64,000 nucleotides of DNA from Aureimonas glaciei (GCF_014643375.1 NZ_BMJJ01000012.1:1-64000); one strand, 5' to 3'. Positions 28,745 to 37,853 are shown, numbered from the stretch's first letter. Notes: generated by a model from the letters alone, not told the origin. Made by a program: numbers and translations.

Positions 28745-29458
28745 TTAGGCGATCAGCAATGTGGCGACGGCGGTTATCGAAGAGAGCTGGTCCTCAAGGG
28801 TGAAGGCTGCGAGATCAATCGACACGAAGCTGTCGTCTCCGATCGCCACCGCCTCGGTATGGAAGAGCGCGACATTGCCGTCGATGTTGAAGTCGATGCC
28901 GAGGACCGCCGGCGGAGGAATGAGAAGCGGGTCAGGGATGGCTGCCGGCGCCACCGTGACGGCGTCTGGGTTCGGATCGGCCGCTGCGCCGCCCCCGCTT
29001 GTTCCCGGCGCAAGAATCTCGAGCGCGAAGAAATCGATAGTCAGACTGGACGTTGAGGTGCTGCTCTCCGCCTCCTGCGTAAAAGACGTCTCCGATTGCT
29101 GGATGTAGACATAGACCGTGGCGTCTCCAGAAAAGTCTACATTGGCCACAGTAAAGGCTGCGTCCTGGCCGGTCAGGTCCTGCCCAACCGCGGATGCATC
29201 GATCGAGGCGGATGCCTGCTGGGTCGACGAAGTCGCGACAAGAGCGGCGACGATCTCAAGCGAGGCGAAGGTATCAACGCCTAGGGCCGTGACATCAGCG
29301 CTGATCAGAAGCGCGTCTCCTGTGCCGCTGGGCGATGGAGGAGAGCCGAGTATCACGAGCAGATCCAAAGTCGAGGCGCTGACAAAGCTACTGTTTTCGT
29401 CAGCGCCCAAACTAACTTGTTGAGAAACGCTTTGCGATGAGGTGACTGACGATCCCAT
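28745..29458 (-). CDS. Probable secreted protein, paralogue of the neighbouring RTX protein without RTX repeats
   Basis: A 237-residue protein, low in basic residues and rich in Ser, Ala, Val and Asp. The N-terminal 115 residues look like a beta sandwich; a SSTSTSSLTIDFFALEIL segment parallels SISSQTLEIDFIAVDF in the next gene. After a Pro/Ala-rich linker, the last 54 residues contain GNVALF, AIGDDSFVSIDLAAFTLED and QLSSITA, almost the same as the module in the middle of the 29672-31168 protein and related to the end of the 92-residue protein at 19342. It has no Sec signal and few charged residues at the C-terminus, as in many type I substrates. No known domain; the start at 29458 has no clear ribosome binding site. 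Confidence 0.65.
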   Translation of the reverse strand: MGSSVTSSQSVSQQVSLGADENSSFVSASTLDLLVILGSPPSPSGTGDALLISADVTALGVDTFASLEIVAALVATSSTQQASASIDASAVGQDLTGQDAAFTVANVDFSGDATVYVYIQQSETSFTQEAESSTSTSSLTIDFFALEILAPGTSGGGAAADPNPDAVTVAPAAIPDPLLIPPPAVLGIDFNIDGNVALFHTEAVAIGDDSFVSIDLAAFTLEDQLSSITAVATLLIA

Positions 29459-29671
29459 GGCGGTGCTGTCGGCTTTCGTATCGAGGTGAAAGAACGATAC
29501 AGCGTCGCGGCTCCTTCTCTCAGTCTGTCAATGTGCGATCCGTCCAAAGGACTGATCCGGCGTGCGAATTGGCCCTGCCTCAGCAAGTTTGAGGTAGATT
29601 GGCGCAAAAGTGGCTCCGCAGTCCTCGCCCGCGTCAACCGACGACAGAAACGTCGTGCCGTTTGCGGGCGC

Positions 29672-31168
29672 CTAACCCAGCAGGCTCAATACCTCCCCGA
29701 TCTGAATGAGATCGGCGTACGCCACATTAACGCTCAATGCGCCTTCGTCGGCAAACAGCGCGTGCAGGAGCGGCAGCGCCTGCGCGTCGCTGAGAGCGCC
29801 AGAGCGAGGCGCAGTATCGAAGCCCCGATTGAGGGCAAAGAACTCGTCCAGCATGAGGGTCGAGGTCTCGCGCCCGAAACGGAAAGTCACGACAAGATCG
29901 TCTTTGTCGGCGCGGGCGCGTTCCAGCAGGACCACACTCCCGTTGAGGGCCCGGAGTCCGGCCTCACTTCCCCAGTCGCCGTTGAGGGCGACCAGTTGGT
30001 CACCTTCGGCCAATCGCAAGTCGCGGATGACGTCGTCGCCGAACTCGCCCCGCAGGAGAAAAGTGTCGGCGCCGCTGCCGCCGTCATAGAGATCGTCGCC
30101 ATCATCGCGCCGCGCGTCGACGGCACCGAAAACGAAGAGATCGTTACCTGCCCCACCAGACATGGCGTCGTCTCCGTCGCCACCGACGAGGATGTCGTCG
30201 CCATTGCCGCCGGTCAGGCGGTCGTCGCCGTCATTGCCAAAGAGCAAATCATGCCCGTCATCACCCTGAACCTCATCGTCGCTGTCGCCGCCGAACAGCC
30301 AGTCCCCGCCGTGGCCGCCGGCGATCCAGTCGCGGCCTTCGCCGCCGAAGACATTGTCGTCACCGCCGCCGGCATAGATCCTGTCCTTGCCGCTCTCGCC
30401 AAAGATCCAGTCGTCGCCCGCACCAGTGCGTACGGTGTCGTCGCCGCGGCCGGCGCGGACCAAGCTGTCGTCATCCGCGGTCGTCAGGGTATCGGCCCGC
30501 GACGTGCCATTACAGATCCGGTAGGTGGTCTGGTTTTCGACCGCCGTCGTGGCCGTAGCCGTCACGGAGGAGAGTTGGTCCTCCAGAGTGAAGGCGTCGA
30601 GCGCCAGATCGATCGCGGAGTTGTCGCCCGAGGCCGTCACGGCGATGTCAAAAACGGCGGCATTGCCCGACGGGCTGGCCGGCAGGTGTCCCGGCGCGGT
30701 CTCGCTCTGTTCCCGCACCAGGGGGGCGCAAAAGGGGTTCAGGCCACCGAAGTCCACTGCAATGAAGTCGATCTCAAGAGTCTGGCTAGATATCGAAACA
30801 CCGTCCCGGGACCCGTCGGCCGCGGAACGCGTTGAATGAACGACGGACATGTCGGCATTTGCGACGTGGATCGAGGCGTCAACGGAGACGAAGTTGAGCC
30901 CCTCTCCGGCTGTTGCCGCCGCCGCTGACAGTGCGACATGCCCGAGCGCGAAGGACATAAGGCCGCGATCGAGCATGCGGCTCGAAAGCGAGACGTCAGC
31001 AAGCGTCGATGTTCCAACCGCTTCGGCTGAGACGGAAATGCTCACGGCCATGTCCTTCTGCACCGAATGAGTAGGCGCCGGCGGGCAAGAGGTCTTATCG
31101 CGAGATAGGGGTGTGCAGCGGCTGCTGGCTCTATCGTGGCCCGTGTCGCATTCTCCATGACTACGCAT
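29672..31168 (-). CDS. RTX calcium-binding protein with N-terminal GN-AVF module
   Basis: About 498 residues. The ATG at 31168 has GAGAGGGA seven bases upstream; an internal ATG at 31051 (MAVSISV) is a possible alternative. Order of parts: a beta-rich N-terminal region, the shared module GNAAVF ... SGDNSAIDLALDAFTLED ... QLSSVTA near residues 175-215, about 15 GGxGxDxLx repeats from about 245 to 370, then a region ending with LIQIGEVLSLLG, a hydrophobic C-terminus compatible with a type I secretion signal. It is the upstream neighbour of its repeat-less paralogue. Export by the ABC/HlyD pair at 23-26 kb is an inference from family knowledge and proximity. Confidence 0.82.
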   Translation of the reverse strand: MRSHGECDTGHDRASSRCTPLSRDKTSCPPAPTHSVQKDMAVSISVSAEAVGTSTLADVSLSSRMLDRGLMSFALGHVALSAAAATAGEGLNFVSVDASIHVANADMSVVHSTRSAADGSRDGVSISSQTLEIDFIAVDFGGLNPFCAPLVREQSETAPGHLPASPSGNAAVFDIAVTASGDNSAIDLALDAFTLEDQLSSVTATATTAVENQTTYRICNGTSRADTLTTADDDSLVRAGRGDDTVRTGAGDDWIFGESGKDRIYAGGGDDNVFGGEGRDWIAGGHGGDWLFGGDSDDEVQGDDGHDLLFGNDGDDRLTGGNGDDILVGGDGDDAMSGGAGNDLFVFGAVDARRDDGDDLYDGGSGADTFLLRGEFGDDVIRDLRLAEGDQLVALNGDWGSEAGLRALNGSVVLLERARADKDDLVVTFRFGRETSTLMLDEFFALNRGFDTAPRSGALSDAQALPLLHALFADEGALSVNVAYADLIQIGEVLSLLG

Positions 31169-31811
31169 GATTTCATCCCTCTCAAGCTTCAGAGGAAGTA
31201 TAGGTCCGAAGTCAGATTTCGGATGCGCGCAAGCGAGCATACGCCTTAAGATACTTAGTCCTACACAAAGGTAATAGCGAAAGGAGTATTACAACTTCTA
31301 TTTGTTGGATCCGCACCTCTCAACCGGCACGCGCATTCTTCCCGACACTCCGCCGGAAGAGTTAGCCAAGGGAGAGGCGCTCTCACCTTTCCCCTGGTAC
31401 GGCGCCGGAAAAGAAGAGCGTAGAGCAGTTTGAATTTTTGATGCGCCATGCCGATCTGAGCAACCACCTGATACTGAAGGTGTAATTGCTGCCCAAGGAT
31501 TACAAGATCCGAATCGCCTATACGCATTCTGGAAGTCCGTATAAATCTGAATGTTAGCCACCCATCATTTTATCGTCAGCTTAAAGTACATTGTGTAGCA
31601 TCCGTATGAGCACTACGTGGATGCAGCCTGCTGCGGATATCGATACCTCAAAAGCTATATTACACGAAATTGTCGTAGCTTTAAGGAACTGGTATTATAT
31701 GCTATCCATTCAGGGAGCGGGATGAAGGGCTATTCCAGTCTTCTCCTGAGGGATTTGGTACGTGTTCCTTATAGTTTCTCATGCATTCATCAAAGGTGGG
31801 GGGCATTCGTG
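31169..31811. promoter_or_regulatory. AT-richer divergent region between RTX gene and LuxR-type regulator
   Basis: About 640 bases between divergent genes. Base composition falls toward AT, as expected for promoters. Two overlapping minus-strand frames (31261-31561) have no recognisable content. I cannot define binding sites. Confidence 0.35.
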
Positions 31812-32579
31812 ATGGAGTTAATTGGCATCATTCTCATTATCGACGGTCACCACTTGCGCAGGGACTGTCTCACGGCACTTGTAGCGCCATGGGCCAATGG
31901 CTTAAATCTGAAGGTTATCGCGATCTCTTCTGATGACGTCGGGCAGGTCGAGGATTACGCTGAGAAGGCGAAATTGATCGTACTGAACGTTGGCAGCGCG
32001 TCCCTTCATGACCCACAGATGTCACGACTTGTCGACACACTGCGCATTAAATGTCCTGAAGTGCCATGTGCCATTGTTTCCGACCGTGCCGACCCGGCGG
32101 AGGCGCTCATCGCCTGTCGGCTTGGACGCAAGGCCTTCGTTTCCTCTGATCTTGATCCTGCCCTAGTACTTAAAGCTTTTAGCTTTTTGATGAACGGTGG
32201 GACGTATTTCCCACTCGAAGCCCTCTTGGCTGGCTCACAAGGTGAGCGTGGTCTCGAGAACGCCCGTCTCTTTGAGCATGACGGAACCCGAGAAGCGCTC
32301 ACTAAGCGTCAGGCAGAAGTTCTCGACGGATTGCGACGCGGCAAGTCGAACAAGGTGATTGCCCGCGAACTTCAGATGCAGGAATCAACGGTAAAGGTGC
32401 ATGTCCGTCAGATCATGCGCAAAATGGGGGCAAGCAATCGAACGCAGGCTGCTCTTTTAGCACAGGCGAAGTATAATGCCGACGAGCCGACACATGCACT
32501 GAATGGCATCGACCAGATGGAGAGCCTCATGCTGCCCAAGGTGACGGCGAGCATGATCAATCGACTACCGGCCGCTTAG
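31812..32579 (+). CDS. LuxR/NarL-type transcriptional regulator with a degenerate receiver domain
   Basis: A 255-residue protein from ATG 31812, with AGGTGGGGGG upstream. Residues 1-130 form a receiver-like domain whose phosphorylation residues are altered: the acidic pair is DG (LIIDGHHLRRD), the phospho-acceptor site reads IVLNVG with Asn for Asp, and the Lys after strand 5 is Ser. After the GGTYFP linker comes a complete LuxR helix-turn-helix (LTKRQAEVLDGLRRGKSNKVI ... STVKVHVRQIMRKM, residues 160-220). It should bind DNA but is unlikely to be activated by a classical kinase. The N-terminal half matches the stand-alone protein at 26510-26974, and the pair brackets the RTX-like genes, making them good candidates for their regulators. 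The C-terminal 35 residues are extra. Confidence 0.85.
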   Translation: MELIGIILIIDGHHLRRDCLTALVAPWANGLNLKVIAISSDDVGQVEDYAEKAKLIVLNVGSASLHDPQMSRLVDTLRIKCPEVPCAIVSDRADPAEALIACRLGRKAFVSSDLDPALVLKAFSFLMNGGTYFPLEALLAGSQGERGLENARLFEHDGTREALTKRQAEVLDGLRRGKSNKVIARELQMQESTVKVHVRQIMRKMGASNRTQAALLAQAKYNADEPTHALNGIDQMESLMLPKVTASMINRLPAA

Positions 32580-32759
32580 GCCTCCCGTCCAGCGCAGGCT
32601 TTTGTTCGCGAAGCGCCATCCTCGATGGGGTTGAGCATAGAGTCTGTGTGAGGCGAATGCGAAATCCGCCCTCGGGCGGTACGCCGGCGGGCGGGCTGGC
32701 GTGCCCCAGGAATTCGGACCGTTTTGAGCTGGGATTTTCCACTTATGACGACCGTCAGG

Positions 32760-33431
32760 ATCCGGAAGGGCCGGCCATTGGTGAACGGGTCAAAGACAAA
32801 GTCCAGCGACCAGCGCTTGCCTGGCGCCAGGGGCACCCGGATCGGCGCCTGGTCCCGATCGCCTGCTTGCGACCGCCGCGGCGGCCCAGAGCCAATCGCT
32901 TTTCGCGGTAGAGACGGAAGAGCTTCTTGTGATTGACGATTGACGGCGTATCCCTCCCGCCTCAGCAAAACGTGCAGGCGCCGGTATCCAACGCGCCGGC
33001 GCTCCCGGGGCCGGGGCGACCATGCGCTCGCGCAGGACCTCGTCCTGTGGTCGAGTGGACTGATAGCGGACGTCATGCGGCAGCTGCCGATGGATCTGTG
33101 TACGCTCCCCGTCGCTCCTCTCGTGGCGCTGCACGAGAGGAGCGACGGCAGTCCGCCGGGCCGGAGCGTCACCACTTCCCAGGAAATCCTTCAGCGCGAC
33201 GTCGTCCAGCATCGCGTCCGCCAGCATCCGCTTCGGCTTGGCGTTCTCATCCTCGATCGCTCGCAGGCGCCGCGCCTCGCTGACGTCCATGCCGCCGTAT
33301 TTGGCTTTCCACTTGTAGACGCTGGCATCGCTGACACCGTGCTTGCGGCACAGCTCGGCGACCGGCGCCCCGGCTTCGTGCTCCTTCAAGATGCCGATGA
33401 TCTGCTCTTCCGAAAAGCGACTGCGCTTCAT
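32760..33431 (-). pseudogene. Remnant of an IS3-family element (orfA and part of orfB)
   Basis: OrfA begins at ATG 33431 (MKRSRFSEEQIIGILKEHEAG, then CRKHGVSDASVYKWKAKYGG), a typical IS3-family helix-turn-helix protein. OrfB is only partly preserved in other frames: RRRVGYRRLHVLLRREGYAVN and RWSLDFVFDPFTNGRPFRIL, which hold the start of the DDE integrase core. The orfB frame is lost after about 32760 and most of the catalytic domain is missing, so the element is inactive. The regulator gene at 31812-32579 ends only about 180 bases away. Confidence 0.8.
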
Positions 33432-33529
33432 GTCCTGGCCCTCTCGGTGGGCCAGAACGAACCTCAAACTGGATCAGACAGAGGCGGCAACGTCACGGAT
33501 GCGCTCGTCGACATGGCTTGAGGACGACG

Positions 33530-33537
33530 CATACTTT
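33530..33537. repeat. Left target-site duplication of the IS256 element
   Basis: CATACTTT, identical to 34912-34919 on the other side of the element; perfect identity indicates a fairly recent insertion. Confidence 0.88.
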
Positions 33538-34911
33538 GGTAGTGTCCGTGCTGGTGGTGGAAACTCGGACCTCAGATGGTGTGACGGAGGTGGCCACCGG
33601 ATTGGCCGGCTAAGGTGGAGTTGCGAGACTTCAACCTGACCGGAGCACCCGATGACCGAGGACAGATTACCGCTTGCCGAGCTTCTGGCGAAAGCCGGAG
33701 ACGGCGATTTCCTGAGGACGATTGCCCAGAGCGTGATGCAGCTTCTCATGGAGGCCGACGTGGAGGGCATGATCGGCGCCGGGCGCCATGAACGCACCCT
33801 GGAACGGGCGACCTATCGCAACGGCTACCGGGACCGCTCGTTCGATACCCGGCTTGGCTTCTTGCAGCTTCGCATCCCAAGCTTCGACAAGGCAGCTACT
33901 TTCCGCCGTTCCTGGAACCGAGAAAGCTCTCGGAGAAGGCGCTTGTTGCGGTCATCCAGGAAGCCTGGATCAGCGGCGTGTCCACGCGTCGCGTCGACGA
34001 TCTGGTGCAGGCCATGGGACTGTCGGGGATCGGCAAGAGCACGGTGTCGAAGTTGTGCAAAGATATCGACGAGCGCGTCGGCGGCTTTCTCGATCGCCCG
34101 CTCACCGGCGACTGGCCCTATCTCTGGCTCGACGCGACCTACCTGAAGCAGCGCGAAGGCGGCCGTATCGTCTCGGTGGTGGCAATAATCGCTGTCGCCG
34201 TCAACACCGACGGAAAGCGCGAGATCGTCGGCCTTCACATCGGGCCATCGGAAGCGGAGACCTTCTGGTCGACCTTCCTCAAGAGCCTCGTGCGCCGCGG
34301 CCTTTCAGGCGTGAAGCTCGTGATATCGGATGCCCATGAAGGGTTGAAGGCCGCCATCCGCCGGGTGTTCAGTGACTCCTGGCAGCGCTGCCGCGTCCAC
34401 TGGATGCGCAACGCCCTGTCCTATACCCCGAAGGCGCAGCAGAGCATGGCGGCTGCGGCCCTGCGCCAGGCCTTCATCCGACCCGATCGCGCCGGCGCGG
34501 CCCAGGCGCTGCGCCACGTCGCCGATCAGCTCCGGGGAAAGTGTCCCAAGCTCGGCGGCTTCATCGACGACAGCGAGACCGACGTGCTGGCGCATCTGGA
34601 CTTTCCCGGCCAGCATCGGACCCGGATCCATTCGACCAATTCGCTGGAGCGCCTGAACAAGGAAGTGAAGCGGCGCGCCGACGTCGTCGGCATCTTCCCG
34701 AATGAGGGCTCCATCATTCGCCTCATCGGCGCTGTCCTCCTCGAGGCCAACGACGAATGGCAGACGCAGAACCGCTACATGCAGACCGAACCCATGGCCG
34801 AACTCATGGCCGCCAGCACCAAGCCCGAAACCGTACGCATTTCCACCGCAGCCGCCTGAAACGGTGCCGCTTCAGTTACACCCAATCTCCACCACGTTGA
34901 CGGACACGACC
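33538..34911 (+). mobile_element. IS256-family insertion sequence, 1374 bp
   Basis: The element is delimited by imperfect 24-base terminal inverted repeats (33538-33561 and 34888-34911, 19 of 24 bases matching) and by a perfect 8-base direct repeat, CATACTTT, on both sides. It holds one transposase gene in two frames. Eight- or nine-base duplications are usual for IS256. It inserted next to the IS3 remnant. Confidence 0.9.
33652..34859 (+). pseudogene. IS256-family mutator-type transposase, interrupted by a one-base deletion
   Basis: The first frame (33652 to about 33880) encodes the N-terminus (MTEDRLPLAELLAKAGDGDF ... [16 protein letters not shown]) and the second (to 34859) encodes the rest, including [21 protein letters not shown] and the conserved [15 protein letters not shown]. 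The frames join at 33876-33878, where the run after CGCAT has three C; a fourth C would restore [20 protein letters not shown]. The catalytic Asp (LWLDATY), Asp (VISDAHEG) and Glu (NSLERLN) are all intact. Either this copy is dead, or the missing C is an assembly error. Confidence 0.88.
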
Positions 34912-34919
34912 CATACTTT
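34912..34919. repeat. Right target-site duplication of the IS256 element
   Basis: CATACTTT, identical to 33530-33537. Confidence 0.88.
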
Positions 34920-35064
34920 TACTCTGAGGGCCGGGAGCCGCGAGTAGCGCTCGCCCCAACTGCACTGCCCCTACCACTCGAGCGGAAGCAGCCGTCAGGC
35001 GGCGCAGACAAGGATAGCTAAGCAGCGGCACACTGTTCTCGAGTGCCGAGACGCAAAACTTTCT

Positions 35065-35382
35065 CTACGGCAGATCCATGAGCTTGTGTAGCTCCCAGAT
35101 CGTTAGGACGCCCCGCCCCATTCTTGTCGGTATGCAACGCCAAGTTCCGTCGGGGGCTAAGACGAAGTCTGCCAACCGCTTTGTCAACAGCACTTTGAAG
35201 TTCTGGCGTTGGATGTCATCAAGCTCACTCAGCTTGGCGCCCCTGGCCGAGCCCAATTGATGTGCATGGACAAGCAGGAGTGTCTGCAGCTCGGAAGCCG
35301 TCAGGCCGCGAAGCGCTTTATGATGCGGATAAAAACCTGATCCTGCCTCCATTCCCGAATGATCGGAAAATTCAACTGTCAT
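35065..35382 (-). CDS. Small orphan protein, member 1 of a tandem three-gene family
   Basis: A 105-residue protein. The core reads LRGLTASELQTLLLVHAHQL, a variable loop, then VLLTKRLADFVLAPDGTWRC and IPTRMGRG. The two other members of the family lie downstream at about 0.5 and 1.1 kb with the same orientation. The predicted order (helix, helix, loop, helix, then strand-turn-strand with DGTWRC) is compatible with a winged-helix-like fold, but that is only a guess. I do not recognise a family. No ribosome binding site is convincing, which weakens the call; conservation of the reading frame among three diverged copies is the main evidence that it is coding. Confidence 0.65.
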   Translation of the reverse strand: MTVEFSDHSGMEAGSGFYPHHKALRGLTASELQTLLLVHAHQLGSARGAKLSELDDIQRQNFKVLLTKRLADFVLAPDGTWRCIPTRMGRGVLTIWELHKLMDLP

Positions 35383-35563
35383 GCAAGGTGTCAGAAGTAG
35401 TACGGACCCTAAATTGCGCAGACGAGAACGGCTACGCTACGGGATGAGCTTGTGCATGAAGGCGTTCATCGACGCAGGGGGCACGGATGCGGCCACTATG
35501 TTCCCGCAAGCGCAGCCGACAGGTAGCGTGGACAAGGATCAATGTGGATTAAAACGGCTGACG

Positions 35564-35842
35564 TTATACATGGCTGGGCCCACCCGCCCGCGCGAGTAAA
35601 CAACGGCCGGCCGTCGTAGGGATACAGCGCCAGGTCCCGTCCGGAGCGAGAACAAATTCTGCGAACCCGCGAACCAGCAGCACTTTCAAGCACGCGCGGC
35701 GGGATCCGGTCAGTCCAATAAACATATCTCCCGGAGAGCCGCATAACTGAAAGGTACTGAGAAGCGAAAGTGTTCGGAGTTCCGCCGCCGTTAGACCGCA
35801 AAGCGAATTTTTATAAGTGTCACCTTCGGGCCCCTTTTCCAT
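35564..35842 (-). CDS. Small orphan protein, member 2 of the tandem family
   Basis: A 92-residue protein aligned with member 1 over its whole core: CGLTAAELRTLSLLSTFQL, then KVLLVRGFAEFVLAPDGTWR and IPTTAGR. The loop between the helices is longer and the N-terminus shorter. The gene is followed by a short spacer and then member 1. Differences from its neighbours are spread over the sequence, so the duplications are not recent. Function unknown. Confidence 0.65.
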   Translation of the reverse strand: MEKGPEGDTYKNSLCGLTAAELRTLSLLSTFQLCGSPGDMFIGLTGSRRACLKVLLVRGFAEFVLAPDGTWRCIPTTAGRCLLARAGGPSHV

Positions 35843-36199
35843 TCCGACATGATTGCAGTTGCCGATCTAAGTGCAAGGGCCCCATTGTAGGTATGACACA
35901 GGCACGCTGTACGCATACTTACGCATCAGTGGATCAAATCGGCCTTCTATGACAATTGCCCTGCCGTTCCTGCTGCCCCGTGTCGTGGCTCCGGTGTTGG
36001 GCTTGCCTTCGCATTTACCGTCGGCCTGCAAATCGTCGACGCGGTATTGACGGAGTGTCGGATCAACGGCACGACGCACGAGGACGACCACTGCGGCGGA
36101 TCGAGCACTGCGCCCGAGCTAGGCCAGCGCTATCCGACGCTTGTGTGAGCATACGGCTGCCCCTGGGTGAACAGCACAGCGTCGACTGACCAATCCAGC

Positions 36200-36469
36200 C
36201 TATTGAGGCGCCATGCAGGCAATGATCGCGCGCCCGGTCTTGGTGGGAATGCAGCGGCGGGTTCCGTCTAGCGCCAATACAAACTCCGCGAGCCCGCGAA
36301 CCAAGAGCACCTTGATCCTCGCTCGCTGATTTTCATCCAAGTCGCAGACGCCTGCGCCTCCCGAGTTGCTTAGCTGCCGCGAGTGGAGAAAATACAGCGT
36401 TGCCGCTTCAGAGCGCGTCAGGCCGCGGAGCATCTTCCTGTGAACGTTACATTCGCTTTTGGAGTCCAT
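36200..36469 (-). CDS. Small orphan protein, member 3 of the tandem family
   Basis: An 89-residue protein of the same family: LRGLTRSEAATLYFLHSRQL, then DENQRARIKVLLVRGLAEFV, LDGTRRCIPTKTGR. The Trp of the DGTWRC motif is Arg here. About 360 bases separate it from member 2; a 74-residue frame in between (35867-36091, minus) has no similarity to the family. Function unknown. Confidence 0.65.
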   Translation of the reverse strand: MDSKSECNVHRKMLRGLTRSEAATLYFLHSRQLSNSGGAGVCDLDENQRARIKVLLVRGLAEFVLALDGTRRCIPTKTGRAIIACMAPQ

Positions 36470-36947
36470 TCGCGCAGTAACTTGTACCTGGTATATTTTC
36501 GCAAGATGCTATTTTTTGTCCTGTCTGACGATGCAGGTCTACCTCATAAGAGCCATGGACAGTGCCGCATCGGGTGAACTTAGGATGTAGGACGGCTCAC
36601 CATCGCAGGCACCACCGGCACCGGAGCTGCTGCTAAATGCTTTGTCACTGTGGTTCGGATGCCGGGTGAACCTCGACGGCCGGTTCCCAGGCTTGGCAGA
36701 TGGCCGTATGAAGTGACACTGCGTGGGGTCTTAAGGCTGCAGGCGAAGCATAGGCCGCAACGAAGTCCGCAAGATGTTGCCGGACCTGGTCGTGACTGTC
36801 GTAGTGGAAGCGCTTATGCCGGCTCCTGAATGCAAGCGTTGAACCAAGCCTCAGGCGAGCTGGGAATCCGCTTTGTCAAGAGAACCTACCTCGTGCTGGT
36901 CTACACTGTAGGCGCAGCATCGAACACTATGGGTTGGGTCCGTCGCA
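36470..36947. other. Gene-poor stretch
   Basis: Short frames occur on both strands, none with a family resemblance or good ribosome binding site. I see no repeats or transposase fragments here. Confidence 0.4.
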
Positions 36948-37289
36948 CTAGGGTCCTTGCTCCACTGTCGGCTCGATGCGACGCGGCGGTAAGATCGTCC
37001 ATTTGCTTTCGGCGGCGGCGGACCACAGCACAATCGCGTCTTTTCGAAACTCATCAGCGCAAGTGTTGCACTCGCCAGTAAAAACAATAACAGATAGATT
37101 CTGGAGCGTGATGCCGATAAACCGCTCTGGACTGGGGTCGCGGGAAACCACCATCCGAAGTGGCCAAGTTTTGGCTATGCCATTGGCGACTGCGGGTCCG
37201 GCTGCAAGGGGTAACAGCGTAACAGATATTGAAAGGGTAACTGATATATAAATTGTGACTACGCTTGAATGTCGGCCACGATAGCTCAT
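36948..37289 (-). CDS. Small putative exported protein with a CNTC motif
   Basis: A 113-residue frame with GAGG eight bases before its ATG. The first 38 residues look like a Sec signal peptide: a few basic residues, then TIYISVTLSISVTLLPLAAG and a possible cleavage after AVANG or AAGPAVA. The mature part is about 75 residues with one CNTC pair that could form a disulfide or bind a metal. No family is recognised. Codon use is less GC-biased than in neighbouring islands. The call rests on the signal peptide and the ribosome binding site only. Confidence 0.45.
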   Translation of the reverse strand: MSYRGRHSSVVTIYISVTLSISVTLLPLAAGPAVANGIAKTWPLRMVVSRDPSPERFIGITLQNLSVIVFTGECNTCADEFRKDAIVLWSAAAESKWTILPPRRIEPTVEQGP

Positions 37290-37687
37290 TCAGCTTACCT
37301 CAGCAGTTAAGGCTACAATCTCAGGCTCTGAGCAGTCGCAGCCGCTTAATGTGGCAAGAATTTATCACCCAAGAACGTTTGGTCGCCGCCCTCGTCGAGC
37401 ACCCAACTGCATTCCTCAAAGTGCCAGGCCTGTGGCATAGAGTTTATCCAGGTGGTCGAGACGTCGTCTGCATCTACAACCTCAAGGGCCTAACCGTGGC
37501 CGCTGCCGGCGACACGGTAGATGTGGGCCTGGACTGTGCGTCGTCCCGTGTGGTGGGGCCGCCGAGGCTCGAGAGCTTTACGTCAGGATCGGTCTCGTCG
37601 GCCATAATACATCGTCCTTCCGCGGATCTCGCAGCTTCTGAACTTCCAACCAGAGCCGCCGCTCGCCACAATATGAAAAAACTGACC

Positions 37688-37846
37688 TTAACTTTGATGA
37701 CCTTCACCTCGCACGACATTCCGGCGTGGCGCGAGACCGCGGGCTTTTGCCTCCTCGTATATTCGCACAGCAAGCGCTCGCAGCTCGTTGTCGTCGAGCG
37801 TCGGCACTAGCGCGATGACCTTTGCTAAATCCACCATGCCGGTCAT
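37688..37846 (-). CDS. Very small protein (52 residues), second gene of a two-gene operon
   Basis: The minus-strand frame from ATG 37846 (or 37837) reads MTGMVDLAKVIALVPTLDDN, then ELRALAVRIYEEAKARGLAP and a short basic tail before TAA at 37688. The body is two amphipathic helices. It begins eight bases after the end of the gene at 37854-38075, in the same direction, so the two are probably one transcript. It is not similar to any family I know and is below common length cut-offs for gene finders. Confidence 0.5.
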   Translation of the reverse strand: MTGMVDLAKVIALVPTLDDNELRALAVRIYEEAKARGLAPRRNVVRGEGHQS

Positions 37847-37853
37847 TCCTAAC

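Noticed and set aside
29486-30835. A 449-codon frame on the plus strand
   Set aside because: It is antisense to the RTX protein at 29672-31168, whose GGxGxD repeats are clear.
31261-31561. Two overlapping minus-strand frames of about 88 codons
   Set aside because: They overlap in different frames with no domain content and sit in an AT-richer regulatory region.
35867-36091. A 74-codon minus-strand frame between family members 2 and 3
   Set aside because: It lacks similarity to the tandem family, has no ribosome binding site and overlaps a plus-strand frame.
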